Assembly (NCBI GenBank): GCA_964394905.1
Contig: CAYMZF010000011.1
Coordinates: 1 to 21,477 of the forward strand
Source: GCA-002840305 sp964394905
Lineage (GTDB): Bacteria; Patescibacteriota; Patescibacteriia; Patescibacteriales; UBA12465
DNA length: 21,477 bases
Reading direction: 5' to 3'
Position numbers and translations under genes: made by a program. The number at the start of each line of letters is the position of its first letter. Within the stretch, counting starts at the first letter, position 1. The notes below the pieces were generated by a model. That model did no database searches and was not told the DNA's origin. It saw nothing but the letters and a program-made list of their open reading frames with translations. Shown here one piece after another: positions 1-6,787 of this stretch.

Positions 1-1
1 T

Positions 2-27
2 TGTTTATTAATAAACAGTTTATAAAC
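2..27. promoter_or_regulatory. two adjacent palindromes upstream of the first promoter (possible operator)
   Basis: Positions 2-17 (TGTTTATTAATAAACA) are a perfect 16-bp palindrome, followed directly by a perfect 10-bp palindrome at 18-27 (GTTTATAAAC). Both use the same half-site, GTTTAT/ATAAAC. They end five bases before the -35 box of the first gene, where a regulator binding site would sit. They could also be the tail of something to the left of the window, so the operator role is inference. Confidence 0.4.
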
Positions 28-31
28 AAAA

Positions 32-60
32 TTGACTTTTTTAATCTTTTATGTTATTAT
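32..60 (+). promoter_or_regulatory. sigma-70-type promoter for the 339-aa gene
   Basis: A -35 box TTGACT (32-37), a 17-base spacer and a -10 box TATTAT (55-60) with an extended TG at 52-53. Predicted transcription start is near 67, giving a leader of about 22 bases before the ATG at 89. Confidence 0.65.
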
Positions 61-88
61 AAAAAGATATAATTAATATTAAAAAATT

Positions 89-1108
89 ATGTTAAAATTT
101 GAAAATTTAAATCCGTTAAATGCAGTTAGAGATACGGTTAATAAAAAAGTAAATGAATCTCGAATTCCAAACGAAGAGTATAAAAGTACAGTTGGAGTTT
201 ATGGTGGTAAAATGGTTATGGAAGAAGATGGAAAAATGGTTTGGAATAACGAAGGTTTTATTTCTAAAATTGATAAATGGGGTGACGCTATTTTAAGAAC
301 TTATGATGATCATTTAGTAAAAAATATGAGTAGTTTATTTAAAAATCATCCTAAATTATTTTTTAAATTTTTAGCTCCAGGTACTAAAAGATATCGTGGA
401 ACTAAAGAAGAAATTTTTGATAATATAGAAAGATTAGGTTTAGAAGATACTTACGGTCTTCATAAAAATGGTATTGAAATCAAAAATCAGGATGTCTATA
501 AACAAGGTGTTTTATTACAAGATATTTTTCGATCCGATTTAATAGATAATGACAAAATCAAAGATTTAGATCGATTTGAAGCTTTAAATAAATCAGGTGA
601 ATATTTAAGAAAAATTCATGATGAGCACGGTGGTGTCGGAGAGGTATTAACTAATGATATTATTTTTTTAAAAAGTGATAACAATGAAGTTAAAGAACCA
701 ATTTTAAATTTGCCTGACATTGTTTTTAATAAAGAAAAAAATATTGGAGATAAAGAAAAGAAGGCTATTGATGTTTTGGATTTTATTTCTAGTGTTGGAG
801 CAGAAGAATTTAGACGTTCTCAAGGTGATTTAGATAGCGTAAAAAAATCAATTGAAACAGTGCTTAGAGGTTATAATAATCAGGAGGTAATCAGTTTGGT
901 TAAATCATATATTGAACGAGGTCGTTTAACTTTATTAGGTGATGCTGATTCAAAAGCGGTTAATATTCCAAGTGATACTTTTACTACCAAAAATAGAGCA
1001 ATTTTTACTAAACATAATGAAGCCCGAGTAGTAAATGATAAAAGTTTAGAAACAATTTTAAAAGATATAAGTTTAGAAATTTGTAATAAAGTGTTAAAAA
1101 GTAATTAA
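89..1108 (+). CDS. hypothetical protein, possibly a divergent kinase-fold (APH/RIO-like) protein
   Basis: I do not recognise this 339-aa soluble protein with certainty. It has no signal peptide and no membrane segment. The middle (roughly residues 160-240) resembles the C-lobe of small-molecule or RIO/Bud32-type kinases: LRKIHDEHG, then GEVLTNDIIF where a catalytic loop with an Asn would sit, then LPDIVF in the place of the DFG strand, then KKAIDVLDF, comparable to the AVDL helix after DFG in Bud32-like kinases. The usual catalytic HGD is not present, so it would be a degenerate or unusual kinase, or an unrelated helical protein. It has its own promoter (32-60) and is followed by an inverted repeat, so it is probably transcribed alone. 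The start is the first ATG; no Shine-Dalgarno is seen. The kinase idea is inference. Confidence 0.75.
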   Translation: MLKFENLNPLNAVRDTVNKKVNESRIPNEEYKSTVGVYGGKMVMEEDGKMVWNNEGFISKIDKWGDAILRTYDDHLVKNMSSLFKNHPKLFFKFLAPGTKRYRGTKEEIFDNIERLGLEDTYGLHKNGIEIKNQDVYKQGVLLQDIFRSDLIDNDKIKDLDRFEALNKSGEYLRKIHDEHGGVGEVLTNDIIFLKSDNNEVKEPILNLPDIVFNKEKNIGDKEKKAIDVLDFISSVGAEEFRRSQGDLDSVKKSIETVLRGYNNQEVISLVKSYIERGRLTLLGDADSKAVNIPSDTFTTKNRAIFTKHNEARVVNDKSLETILKDISLEICNKVLKSN

Positions 1109-1116
1109 AGAAAAAG

Positions 1117-1178
1117 TTTATTGGTTAATACTTATTAGAACTCTATATATAAAATTTTAATAAGTATTAACCAATAAA
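1117..1178. repeat. perfect 21-bp inverted repeat with a 20-base loop
   Basis: Arms 1117-1137 and 1158-1178 are exact reverse complements. The plus strand has an A-run after the right arm, so it is not an ordinary rho-independent terminator for the upstream gene. On the minus strand the hairpin would be followed by C then five T, but no minus gene lies nearby. A -35/-10 pair (1121-1149) lies inside it, so it may be an operator around the promoter of the 40-aa gene, or a transcript-stabilising hairpin for the upstream gene. Confidence 0.75.
1121..1149 (+). promoter_or_regulatory. possible promoter for the 40-aa membrane peptide
   Basis: TTGGTT (1121-1126), 17 bases, TATATA (1144-1149). The -35 lies in the left arm of the inverted repeat and the predicted start (about 1156) lies just before the right arm. 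In DNA this A/T-rich such boxes arise by chance, so the call is moderate. Confidence 0.35.
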
Positions 1179-1185
1179 AAAAATA

Positions 1186-1308
1186 ATGGAAAATTTAATG
1201 AAGTTTATCGAAAACAATATGTTTTCGGTGGGAATGATTATTGCTATAATTCTTTTTTTAATATTTATTTTAATAAAAATAAATATAATATTAAAAAAAA
1301 AGAGATAA
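1186..1308 (+). CDS. 40-aa single-pass membrane peptide
   Basis: A small open frame encoding 40 residues: a short polar N-terminus (MENLMKFIENN), one hydrophobic segment at about residues 15-36, and a basic tail (KKKR). This is the layout of a small membrane protein with its C-terminus probably in the cytoplasm by the positive-inside rule. It is separated from the upstream gene by the 21-bp inverted repeat and followed after 15 bases by a strong terminator, which supports it being a real transcription unit or the end of one. No family is recognised. A/T-rich DNA readily gives short hydrophobic frames by chance, so the coding call is tentative. Its function could range from a pilus or division accessory peptide to a small toxin; nothing in the sequence decides this. 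Confidence 0.45.
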   Translation: MENLMKFIENNMFSVGMIIAIILFLIFILIKINIILKKKR

Positions 1309-1323
1309 AACAAATTCAAGAAA

Positions 1324-1357
1324 AAAAAGGTTTAAAAAATAAACCTTTTTGTTTTTT
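1324..1357 (+). terminator. rho-independent terminator
   Basis: An 11-bp stem (1324-1334 with 1340-1350, core AGGTTTA/TAAACCT), a 5-base loop, and a T-rich tail GTTTTTT to 1357. It ends the 40-aa unit and insulates the DedA promoter, which begins two bases later. Confidence 0.8.
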
Positions 1358-1358
1358 A

Positions 1359-1387
1359 TCGACAAATCAATAAAAATAATTTATAAT
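1359..1387 (+). promoter_or_regulatory. promoter for the dedA-family gene
   Basis: TCGACA (1359-1364), a 17-base spacer and a consensus TATAAT (1382-1387). Predicted start is near 1394, with a leader of about 22 bases to the ATG at 1416. The same TCGACA-N17-TATAAT arrangement recurs at 20898-20926. Confidence 0.65.
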
Positions 1388-1415
1388 ACTTACATCTTTT
1401 ATTTAAATATTTTTT

Positions 1416-2021
1416 ATGGGAATTACCGAATTTTTAATTGTCTATATTGTAAAATTTATTGATGCTTTTGGTTATCCGGTTATAGTTTTTTTAATGGCTT
1501 TGGAAAGTATGGTTTTTCCGGTTCCCAGTGAAGCTGTTTTACCATTTGTCGGTTTTTCAATTTCAACTGGCGGATTTAATTTTTGGTGGTCGGTTATAGC
1601 CGCCACAGTTGGCAGTATAATTGGTTCTTTAATTTCGTATTATATTGGAGCTTATGGTGGTCGTTATGCTTTAAAAAAATGGGGTAAATATTTATTGTTA
1701 AATGAACATCATTTAGAATTAACCGAAAATTTTTTTAAGAAAAGGGGAGAGGGAGCTATTTTTATTTGTCGATTTATCCCGATTGTTCGCCACCTTATTT
1801 CTATTCCGGCCGGAATGGGAAAAATGAATATTTTTAAATTTTTGATCTTTACCGTAGCCGGGGCTTCAATGTGGAATGCTTTTTTAATTTATGTCGGAAC
1901 ATTATTGGGTGATAATTGGTCACAACTGGAAAATTATACTGGCCTAATTGATATTGTTGTTTTATCAGTTTTAGTTTTACTGATTGTTTATTTTATTCTT
2001 AAAGCCAAAAAGAAAAAGTAG
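1416..2021 (+). CDS. DedA / SNARE-associated (VTT-domain) family membrane protein
   Basis: A 201-aa integral membrane protein with the DedA signatures: E30 followed by FPVPSE (34-39), and the pattern FICRFIPIVRH (about 116-126) followed by the conserved P131/G133 region and a downstream hydrophobic segment. The C-terminus is a hydrophobic helix with a lysine-rich end. Some family members (UptA, PopT) return undecaprenyl phosphate across the inner membrane; others affect membrane homeostasis and envelope stress. Here the exact substrate is inferred, not shown. The conserved acidic and arginine residues thought to be needed for transport (E30, E39, R119, R125) are present. It has its own promoter (1359-1387) and a terminator (2044-2082), so it appears monocistronic. 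No Shine-Dalgarno; the ATG start places the first hydrophobic segment normally. Confidence 0.9.
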   Translation: MGITEFLIVYIVKFIDAFGYPVIVFLMALESMVFPVPSEAVLPFVGFSISTGGFNFWWSVIAATVGSIIGSLISYYIGAYGGRYALKKWGKYLLLNEHHLELTENFFKKRGEGAIFICRFIPIVRHLISIPAGMGKMNIFKFLIFTVAGASMWNAFLIYVGTLLGDNWSQLENYTGLIDIVVLSVLVLLIVYFILKAKKKK

Positions 2022-2043
2022 TTTAATTAATAAAAAAGATATA

Positions 2044-2082
2044 TAAAAAAAAGAACTGATAATAGTTCATTTTTTTATTTTT
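2044..2082. terminator. bidirectional terminator between convergent genes
   Basis: A GAACT/AGTTC stem (2053-2057 with 2064-2068) with a six-base loop, flanked by an A-run on the left and a T-run on the right, so each strand has a U-tract after the hairpin. It serves the dedA-family gene on the plus strand and adk on the minus strand. Confidence 0.65.
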
Positions 2083-2090
2083 TAGTTTTA

Positions 2091-2672
2091 TTATAGATCT
2101 TCCAATCGTTTTAATTCTTCTTTTATTTTAGTATAGACATTTTCAATGCTCATTTCGCCGTTAATCTCTACCAGTTTATTTTGTGAGCGGTAGTAATCCA
2201 TCAAAACAATAGATTCTTGTTTAAAAACATCCATCCGATTTTTAATGGCATTAGCGTCTTTGTCGTCATGTCGGTTGTTTATTTTAGCTCGATCTTCAAT
2301 TCGACGTAAAGCTTCTTCGGGCGAAACATTTAAACAAATAAAAGCATCTACTTTCATATCAATTTCTTTAATAATATCTTCTAACATATAGGCTTGAGAT
2401 ATCATTCTGGGAAAACCGTCAAACACAACACCTTTTTCTTTAATTTCTGCTCCGACGTTTTTTATAACTTCAATCATGCAATCATCGGGAATTAAGGTTC
2501 CGCCTTCAACATAACTTTTTATTTTTTTTCCTAAATTTGAATCGGAAGCAACCTCGGCTCGTAAACGTTCACCCATACCAAAATATGAATAACCGTAGTC
2601 CTCAATTAATTTGCTGGCTTGAGTAGTTTTTCCGCAAGCCGGTAAACCGTAAAGACAGATAATTTTTTTCAT
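2091..2672 (-). CDS. adk: adenylate kinase (nucleoside monophosphate kinase)
   Basis: A 193-aa cytosolic kinase of the adenylate kinase family, which interconverts AMP + ATP and 2 ADP. The P-loop is GLPACGKTT (residues 9-17), unlike the usual GxPGxGKGT. FGMGERLR (31-38) stands where the family has STGDLLR, with E35 replacing the usual Asp. GTLIPDD (58-64) and the strongly conserved FDGFPR (84-89) follow. The LID is short and zinc-free: R124 through NRHDD (133-137) to R146. The length matches short-LID adenylate kinases. The altered P-loop leaves room for another nucleotide specificity (UMP/CMP or a related NMP kinase), but the DGFPR and LID arginines favour adk. It is transcribed from a promoter shared back-to-back with the dehydrogenase gene and ends at a bidirectional terminator. 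Confidence 0.82.
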   Translation of the reverse strand: MKKIICLYGLPACGKTTQASKLIEDYGYSYFGMGERLRAEVASDSNLGKKIKSYVEGGTLIPDDCMIEVIKNVGAEIKEKGVVFDGFPRMISQAYMLEDIIKEIDMKVDAFICLNVSPEEALRRIEDRAKINNRHDDKDANAIKNRMDVFKQESIVLMDYYRSQNKLVEINGEMSIENVYTKIKEELKRLEDL

Positions 2673-2710
2673 AAAATTTACAAATTATTAATTTTTATTT
2701 TTAGATTTAT

Positions 2711-2739
2711 ATTATAGAGTAAAATATAGATTTTGACAA
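2711..2739 (-). promoter_or_regulatory. adk promoter (minus strand)
   Basis: On the minus strand: TTGTCA (2739-2734), a 17-base spacer, consensus TATAAT (2716-2711). Predicted start is near 2704, leaving a leader of about 32 bases to the ATG at 2672. Confidence 0.65.
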
Positions 2740-2745
2740 CGCTAA

Positions 2746-2774
2746 TTGAGTTAGAACAAAAAAAATGCTACAAT
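2746..2774 (+). promoter_or_regulatory. promoter for the short-chain dehydrogenase
   Basis: TTGAGT (2746-2751), 17 bases, TACAAT (2769-2774) with an extended TG at 2766-2767. Predicted start is near 2781. Its -35 lies only six bases from the -35 of the divergent adk promoter, so both polymerases would compete for overlapping DNA. Confidence 0.65.
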
Positions 2775-2807
2775 TATACTATCAACTTAATACTTAATTT
2801 TAAATTT

Positions 2808-3542
2808 ATGCGTTTACAAAATAAAGTGGCTGTTATTACTGGAGCTTCGTCTGGTTTAGGTGAAGCTATGGCTAAAATGTTTTTAGCTCAAGGAGCCAAA
2901 GTGGTTTTTTCCGATATTAATGATTTACCGCTTGATGTTAATTTAGGCGACAAGGCGATTTTTTTTAAAGCGGATGTTTCTAAAAAAGAAGAAGTGGTGG
3001 AATTAATAAAATTTGCCGTTCAAAAATTCGGTTCCTTAGATATTATGGTTAATAATGCTGGAATCGGTTTGACCGGTGATATTTTATCTATGGATGAAAA
3101 TATTTGGCATAAAGTTATTGATGTTAATTTAAACGGTGTTTTTTATGGTGTTCAAGCGGCGGCTAATTATATGAAAGAACATAATATTAAAGGTTCAATT
3201 ATTAATACTTCCTCTATTTTAGGTACTGTCGGTTTTCGTGGAGCCGGTGCTTATTGTACCGTTAAAGGTGGTCTTAATCAGTTAACTAAAACTTCCGCTT
3301 TAGAATTAGCTCCTTTTGGTATTCGGGTTAATGCTGTTGCTCCAGGCTTTATTAAAACTCAAATGACAAAAGGAGTTCAAGAAAACGAAGCGGCTAATAA
3401 TTTTATTAAAGCTTCCACTCCTTTGGGTTATATGGGCGAACCGGATGATATTGCTTATGCCGCTCTATATTTAGCTTCCGATGAAGCTAAATATGTTACC
3501 GGATCAGTTTTATACGTTGATGGCGGTTGGACCGCTCAATAA
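2808..3542 (+). CDS. short-chain dehydrogenase/reductase (FabG-like SDR)
   Basis: A 244-aa classical SDR. The Rossmann cofactor motif TGASSGLG is at 11-18, NNAG at 82-85, and the catalytic tetrad is N107, S136, Y149 and K153 (YCTVK). The C-terminus YVTGSVLYVDGG is typical. D36 at the end of the second strand suggests NAD(H) rather than NADP(H). The family includes 3-oxoacyl-ACP reductase, glucose and diol dehydrogenases; with no fatty-acid genes nearby the substrate cannot be named. I start at the ATG at 2808, because the upstream in-frame TTG at 2733 lies upstream of the predicted transcription start and the extra 25 residues have no counterpart before the conserved MRLQNKVAVITG start. Monocistronic, with a promoter at 2746-2774. 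Confidence 0.9.
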   Translation: MRLQNKVAVITGASSGLGEAMAKMFLAQGAKVVFSDINDLPLDVNLGDKAIFFKADVSKKEEVVELIKFAVQKFGSLDIMVNNAGIGLTGDILSMDENIWHKVIDVNLNGVFYGVQAAANYMKEHNIKGSIINTSSILGTVGFRGAGAYCTVKGGLNQLTKTSALELAPFGIRVNAVAPGFIKTQMTKGVQENEAANNFIKASTPLGYMGEPDDIAYAALYLASDEAKYVTGSVLYVDGGWTAQ

Positions 3543-3567
3543 TTATTGATTAAACAATTAAATATTA

Positions 3568-4305
3568 TTATCCTTTAGCTAATACTAAGCCCCAAATTTC
3601 TCCGGCTTGGTATTTTTTTAATTCTGTAGCTATTTCATTTAAAGTGGAAACAGTGGTACAAACATCATCAATAATTATTATTTTTTGTCCGTTTAAATTC
3701 TTTCCTTGCCATTTAAAACTATCAGTTAAATTGTCAGTTCGTTTTTCTTTTTTCAGTTTAGCTTGAGCGGTAGTGTTTTTTATTTTTTTTAAATCTAATG
3801 ATAATTTTAAATTAAATTTTTTAGCGATAATTTTAGCCAATAATTCGCTATGGTTAAAATCGCGCCATCGTTCTCGTTGCTTGGACAAGGGAACCGGTAT
3901 CAGTAAAAAATCATTTAAGTTTAAAATATTTGATGATGAAATATTTTTTAAAACGGGATTAGCGATAAAACTATTTTCTAAAAAAGTTGATAAATACAAG
4001 GCCAAAGGATAAGACAGATCTTTGATAAATTTGTATTTGTAATTTTTTATTATCGTGTTTAAATTTTTATTGCTAAAATCACCGGCTGCTAAAACACCGC
4101 GTAAATTGAATTTGCTTTGACAAACAGAACAAAACTCGCCGATTTGGCTAATAGCGCCACAACCGGGGCACTCAGGATTTTTAAAGGGAATGGTTTTAAA
4201 ACAATCAAAGCATAAAAAATTATCATTTTTTTTCTGACACAGGATACAATATTTGGGAAATAAAAAATCAAGCAAAATTTGAATAAATTGTTTAATTTTT
4301 TTCAT
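3568..4305 (-). CDS. comF: ComF-family phosphoribosyltransferase-like protein
   Basis: A 245-aa protein with the ComF/GntX layout: an N-terminal zinc region with four Cys pairs (C20/C23, C32/C35, C46/C49, C59/C62), then a type I phosphoribosyltransferase domain ending in a PRPP loop IIIIDDVCTT (209-218). In competent bacteria ComF is needed for DNA uptake and is thought to act on the cytoplasmic side with ComFA and the primosome. Its presence fits a type IV pilus-bearing organism that takes up DNA, although no ComEC or ComEA is in the window. The second gene of a minus-strand pair, 37 bases after the propeller-like gene and probably co-transcribed with it. The usual Gly after DDVxTT is replaced by Val. 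No clear terminator was seen between 3543 and 3567. Confidence 0.88.
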   Translation of the reverse strand: MKKIKQFIQILLDFLFPKYCILCQKKNDNFLCFDCFKTIPFKNPECPGCGAISQIGEFCSVCQSKFNLRGVLAAGDFSNKNLNTIIKNYKYKFIKDLSYPLALYLSTFLENSFIANPVLKNISSSNILNLNDFLLIPVPLSKQRERWRDFNHSELLAKIIAKKFNLKLSLDLKKIKNTTAQAKLKKEKRTDNLTDSFKWQGKNLNGQKIIIIDDVCTTVSTLNEIATELKKYQAGEIWGLVLAKG

Positions 4306-4342
4306 TGATTAAGTTGTCGATATATGTAAATAGAGAGAAATC

Positions 4343-5608
4343 TTATTTAAGTCTGATCTTGTATAGACGGCCGGTGGTTTTATCGGTAAAGAATAAATTT
4401 TCTTGGTTGGTGCTGACAGAAATACTGGAGATATTATAAGTAGTGTCCGGAACGGCAATTAATTCTTTAAGGCCGTTAGTGGCATTAATTTTATACAAAT
4501 GATCTGGGGTTTCATCAGCTAAGCTTGGATACATTCCGGCTCCGGCTTGAAGATAAAGAGGAACGGCACAATAAATTGTATTATTATCGGCAAAAGTGCA
4601 TTTAGTGGACCAAGTTTGTAAATTTAAATTAGTTCGATTAGTACCGATATTATCACCTTGAGCATTAACTATCCATAATTGCGGTTTTAAATCATTGTTG
4701 GGGGAGTAAACACTATATAGTAATTGATTGCCGTTAGTTGACCACTGACCTTCAAATCCCCAACCTTCAATTTTAGTTGATTTAAAATTTTCATCGTTTT
4801 GTCCGATAAAGAAAACTTCACGAGTATCAAAATCAACACCTTTGGTATACATACCGACAGTTTGATTATTAGGTGACCAGGAAGCGATAACGTTAGCGTC
4901 GTTGGTTCCAATATATTCAACCGCCGTACTTTGTGAACCGTCGCTACTGCTAACAATTAACCAACGATTATCTTCGTCGGTACCTAAACTTTTATTGACT
5001 AATTTTGTACTGTCAGTGGAGAAGGAAAAATCTTCCCAATGTTTCGGTAAAGTATATTGTTTTTCAGTGGCAAAATCATAAACTATTTTAGTATCATCGG
5101 GATATTCAATTACGGCTTTAGTTTTATTAGGAGCCCATTCAACGTTTTCAACGTTATAGAAAACTTTATCGCTTAAAGGAATTTTGTTGCCATTCTCATC
5201 TACGATGTAGAATTTACCGTCGTCTTGATCGTAAAATTGAACTGAATTTCCGTCTTTACTTAAAGTTTGATTTAAAACTGAATCAGATACTAACAGATCG
5301 GTTTTAGTGACTCCGCCAATAGCGATGGGGTTAGCTTGATCAGCATCACCGGAGTTGGAAGGTTGAGGTTCGGTTTGATTATTGGATGATGTGGCGGTAG
5401 TTTGTCCTCCGTCGGTGGTATCTCCGGGCAATTGTCCTTGATTATTAGATGAAGACGGTAGACCGGAACTGGTGCTGGTACCGTTAGGATTAATTTCGAT
5501 TCCAATATCTTTTTTAAAAAAGGTTATCCAAATCAAATAAGCCATTAAAGCGACAAAAATAATAAAACCAAGAACCAATAATATTTTTTTAATTTTACCC
5601 TTTTCCAT
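4343..5608 (-). CDS. membrane-anchored propeller-like (TolB/PD40-type) protein
   Basis: A 421-aa protein. Residues 1-7 are basic, about 8-31 form one transmembrane helix (signal anchor), about 37-95 are a Ser/Thr/Asn/Gly/Gln-rich linker, and the rest is a beta-rich domain. That domain repeats a pattern of aromatic, W or S, P/T, N/D, then hydrophobic strand (EWAPNKTKAVIEY, ASWSPNNQTVGMY, GQWSTNGNQLLYS, FTDKTTGRLYKIRL). This is how TolB-like PD40/WD40-type propeller repeats look. The bulk should lie outside the membrane. Similar anchored propellers are common in Parcubacteria, but I know no assigned function. First gene of the pair with comF; the start ATG is preceded by a possible minus-strand promoter only a few bases upstream, so the leader is very short. 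Confidence 0.75.
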   Translation of the reverse strand: MEKGKIKKILLVLGFIIFVALMAYLIWITFFKKDIGIEINPNGTSTSSGLPSSSNNQGQLPGDTTDGGQTTATSSNNQTEPQPSNSGDADQANPIAIGGVTKTDLLVSDSVLNQTLSKDGNSVQFYDQDDGKFYIVDENGNKIPLSDKVFYNVENVEWAPNKTKAVIEYPDDTKIVYDFATEKQYTLPKHWEDFSFSTDSTKLVNKSLGTDEDNRWLIVSSSDGSQSTAVEYIGTNDANVIASWSPNNQTVGMYTKGVDFDTREVFFIGQNDENFKSTKIEGWGFEGQWSTNGNQLLYSVYSPNNDLKPQLWIVNAQGDNIGTNRTNLNLQTWSTKCTFADNNTIYCAVPLYLQAGAGMYPSLADETPDHLYKINATNGLKELIAVPDTTYNISSISVSTNQENLFFTDKTTGRLYKIRLK

Positions 5609-5622
5609 TTTTTTAATTTTAT

Positions 5623-5657
5623 GTTATAATTGTATTGTGATAAAAACAATAACTTGA
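5623..5657 (-). promoter_or_regulatory. possible minus-strand promoter for the propeller-comF pair
   Basis: Candidate -10 boxes on the minus strand are TATAAC (5628-5623) and TACAAT (5634-5629), with only weak -35 matches upstream. The transcript would start a few bases before the ATG at 5608, giving a nearly leaderless message. Weak because several alignments are possible. Confidence 0.35.
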
Positions 5658-5663
5658 TATAAT
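5635..5663 (+). promoter_or_regulatory. promoter of the pil cluster
   Basis: TTGTGA (5635-5640), 17 bases, consensus TATAAT (5658-5663). Predicted start is near 5670, about 50 bases before the pilM ATG. It is the clearest promoter upstream of the long plus-strand run and could drive much of it. Confidence 0.65.
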
Positions 5664-5721
5664 TATAGCATATTTTTATAAAGCTTTCAAATAAAGATGC
5701 TTTTAATATAAATTTAAAATT

Positions 5722-6756
5722 ATGAGTTTATTTTCTTCTAATGACGATAATTATTTAGGAATTGATATCGGTGATTCATCGGTTAAAATGGTGGAATTAG
5801 GGAAGAAAGGCAAAAAAATTTCTTTATTAAATTATGGTTTTGCCGACGATATTCCTAATTTTAGTTTTTCCAAATCGGAAGATATTGATTATTTAGCCGG
5901 GGTTATTGTTAAATTAAAAAAGGAATTAGGTATAAAATCCAATAAGGCGACGGTATCATTGCCAAGTTTTTCAGTTTTTTCTTCGGTTATTAATATTGAT
6001 AATTATGATAAGAAAAAATTAAACGATCGAATAATTGAAGAAGCTAAAAAAGTTATTCCATTACCGCTGGAAGAAATGGTTTTGGATTGGAAAATTATTC
6101 CCGGTAACAATAATTCTAGCAGCGTAAAAGTATTTTTAACTGGTTCACCAAAAAAATTAGTAAAAAAATATATTGAGGTTTTTAAAAAAGCTGGAATTTT
6201 TTTGACTAATTTAGAAACTGAAACTTTTTCTTTGATTAGATCGTTATTGGGAAATGACGCTTCCACTTTAATGATAATTGAAATGGGCGGTAATAGCACT
6301 AATTTTTCCATAGTTAAAGAAAATATTCCTTTCTTAAATCGCAGTATTAATATTTCCGGTAAAACTATAACGGCTGAGATTAGTAAAAAAATGGGTATCA
6401 GTTTGGAACAAGCCGAACAATTTAAATTTGATTTATCAATTTCATCTCTTGAAAAAAACGGTGAAGTTCCTAAAGTTGTTACCAATGCCATTGAGTTAAT
6501 TATTAATGAAATAAAGTATATGTTGGATTTATTTGTTAGTAGTAACGGAGAAAATATTGAAAAAATAATTTTATCGGGTGGCGGAAGTTTGTTATTTAAT
6601 TTTTCTGAATATTTAGAAAATCATTTAAACACTAAAGTTATTATCGGCGATCCATGGTTTAGAGTTTCTTATCCGGCTGAATTGCAACCGGTTTTAAATG
6701 AAGTTGGCCCTAAATTGGCCATAGCCACCGGTTTGGCTTTAAGAGGTATGGAATAA
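5722..6756 (+). CDS. pilM: type IV pilus assembly protein PilM (actin-like ATPase)
   Basis: A 344-aa cytoplasmic protein of the FtsA/actin-like ATPase superfamily. LGIDIGDSSVKMVEL (about 12-26) is the phosphate-1 motif. A second phosphate region IIEMGGNSTNFSI (around 185-197) and an adenosine motif IILSGGGSLLF (around 283-293) follow. PilM binds the cytoplasmic tail of PilN and links the PilN/O/P alignment complex to the ATPase. The usual length is about 350 aa. First gene of the pil cluster, with its promoter at 5635-5663. ATG start preceded by an A/T-rich leader with no Shine-Dalgarno. Confidence 0.92.
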   Translation: MSLFSSNDDNYLGIDIGDSSVKMVELGKKGKKISLLNYGFADDIPNFSFSKSEDIDYLAGVIVKLKKELGIKSNKATVSLPSFSVFSSVINIDNYDKKKLNDRIIEEAKKVIPLPLEEMVLDWKIIPGNNNSSSVKVFLTGSPKKLVKKYIEVFKKAGIFLTNLETETFSLIRSLLGNDASTLMIIEMGGNSTNFSIVKENIPFLNRSINISGKTITAEISKKMGISLEQAEQFKFDLSISSLEKNGEVPKVVTNAIELIINEIKYMLDLFVSSNGENIEKIILSGGGSLLFNFSEYLENHLNTKVIIGDPWFRVSYPAELQPVLNEVGPKLAIATGLALRGME

Positions 6757-6787
6757 TAAAAACTTACAGTATTAATATTAAAATATT

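Noticed and set aside
1117..1178. Inverted repeat as ends of a transposon or a simple terminator
   Set aside because: The arms enclose only 20 bases, with no transposase or target duplication, and there is no T-run on the coding strand.
2733..2807. An N-terminal extension of the dehydrogenase starting at a TTG
   Set aside because: The TTG is part of TTGACA upstream of the predicted transcription start, and the 25 added residues have no match before the conserved SDR start. The ATG at 2808 is used.
3543..3567. Terminator between the convergent dehydrogenase and comF genes
   Set aside because: Only a short imperfect ATTG/CAAT stem without a T-run is seen.
3773..4012. A 79-codon plus-strand frame inside comF
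   Set aside because: Lies antisense to the phosphoribosyltransferase domain of comF and has no features of its own.
6003..6491. A 162-codon open frame on the minus strand inside pilM
   Set aside because: Antisense to a conserved pilM frame, no family features and no promoter; A/T-rich codon use leaves such frames open.
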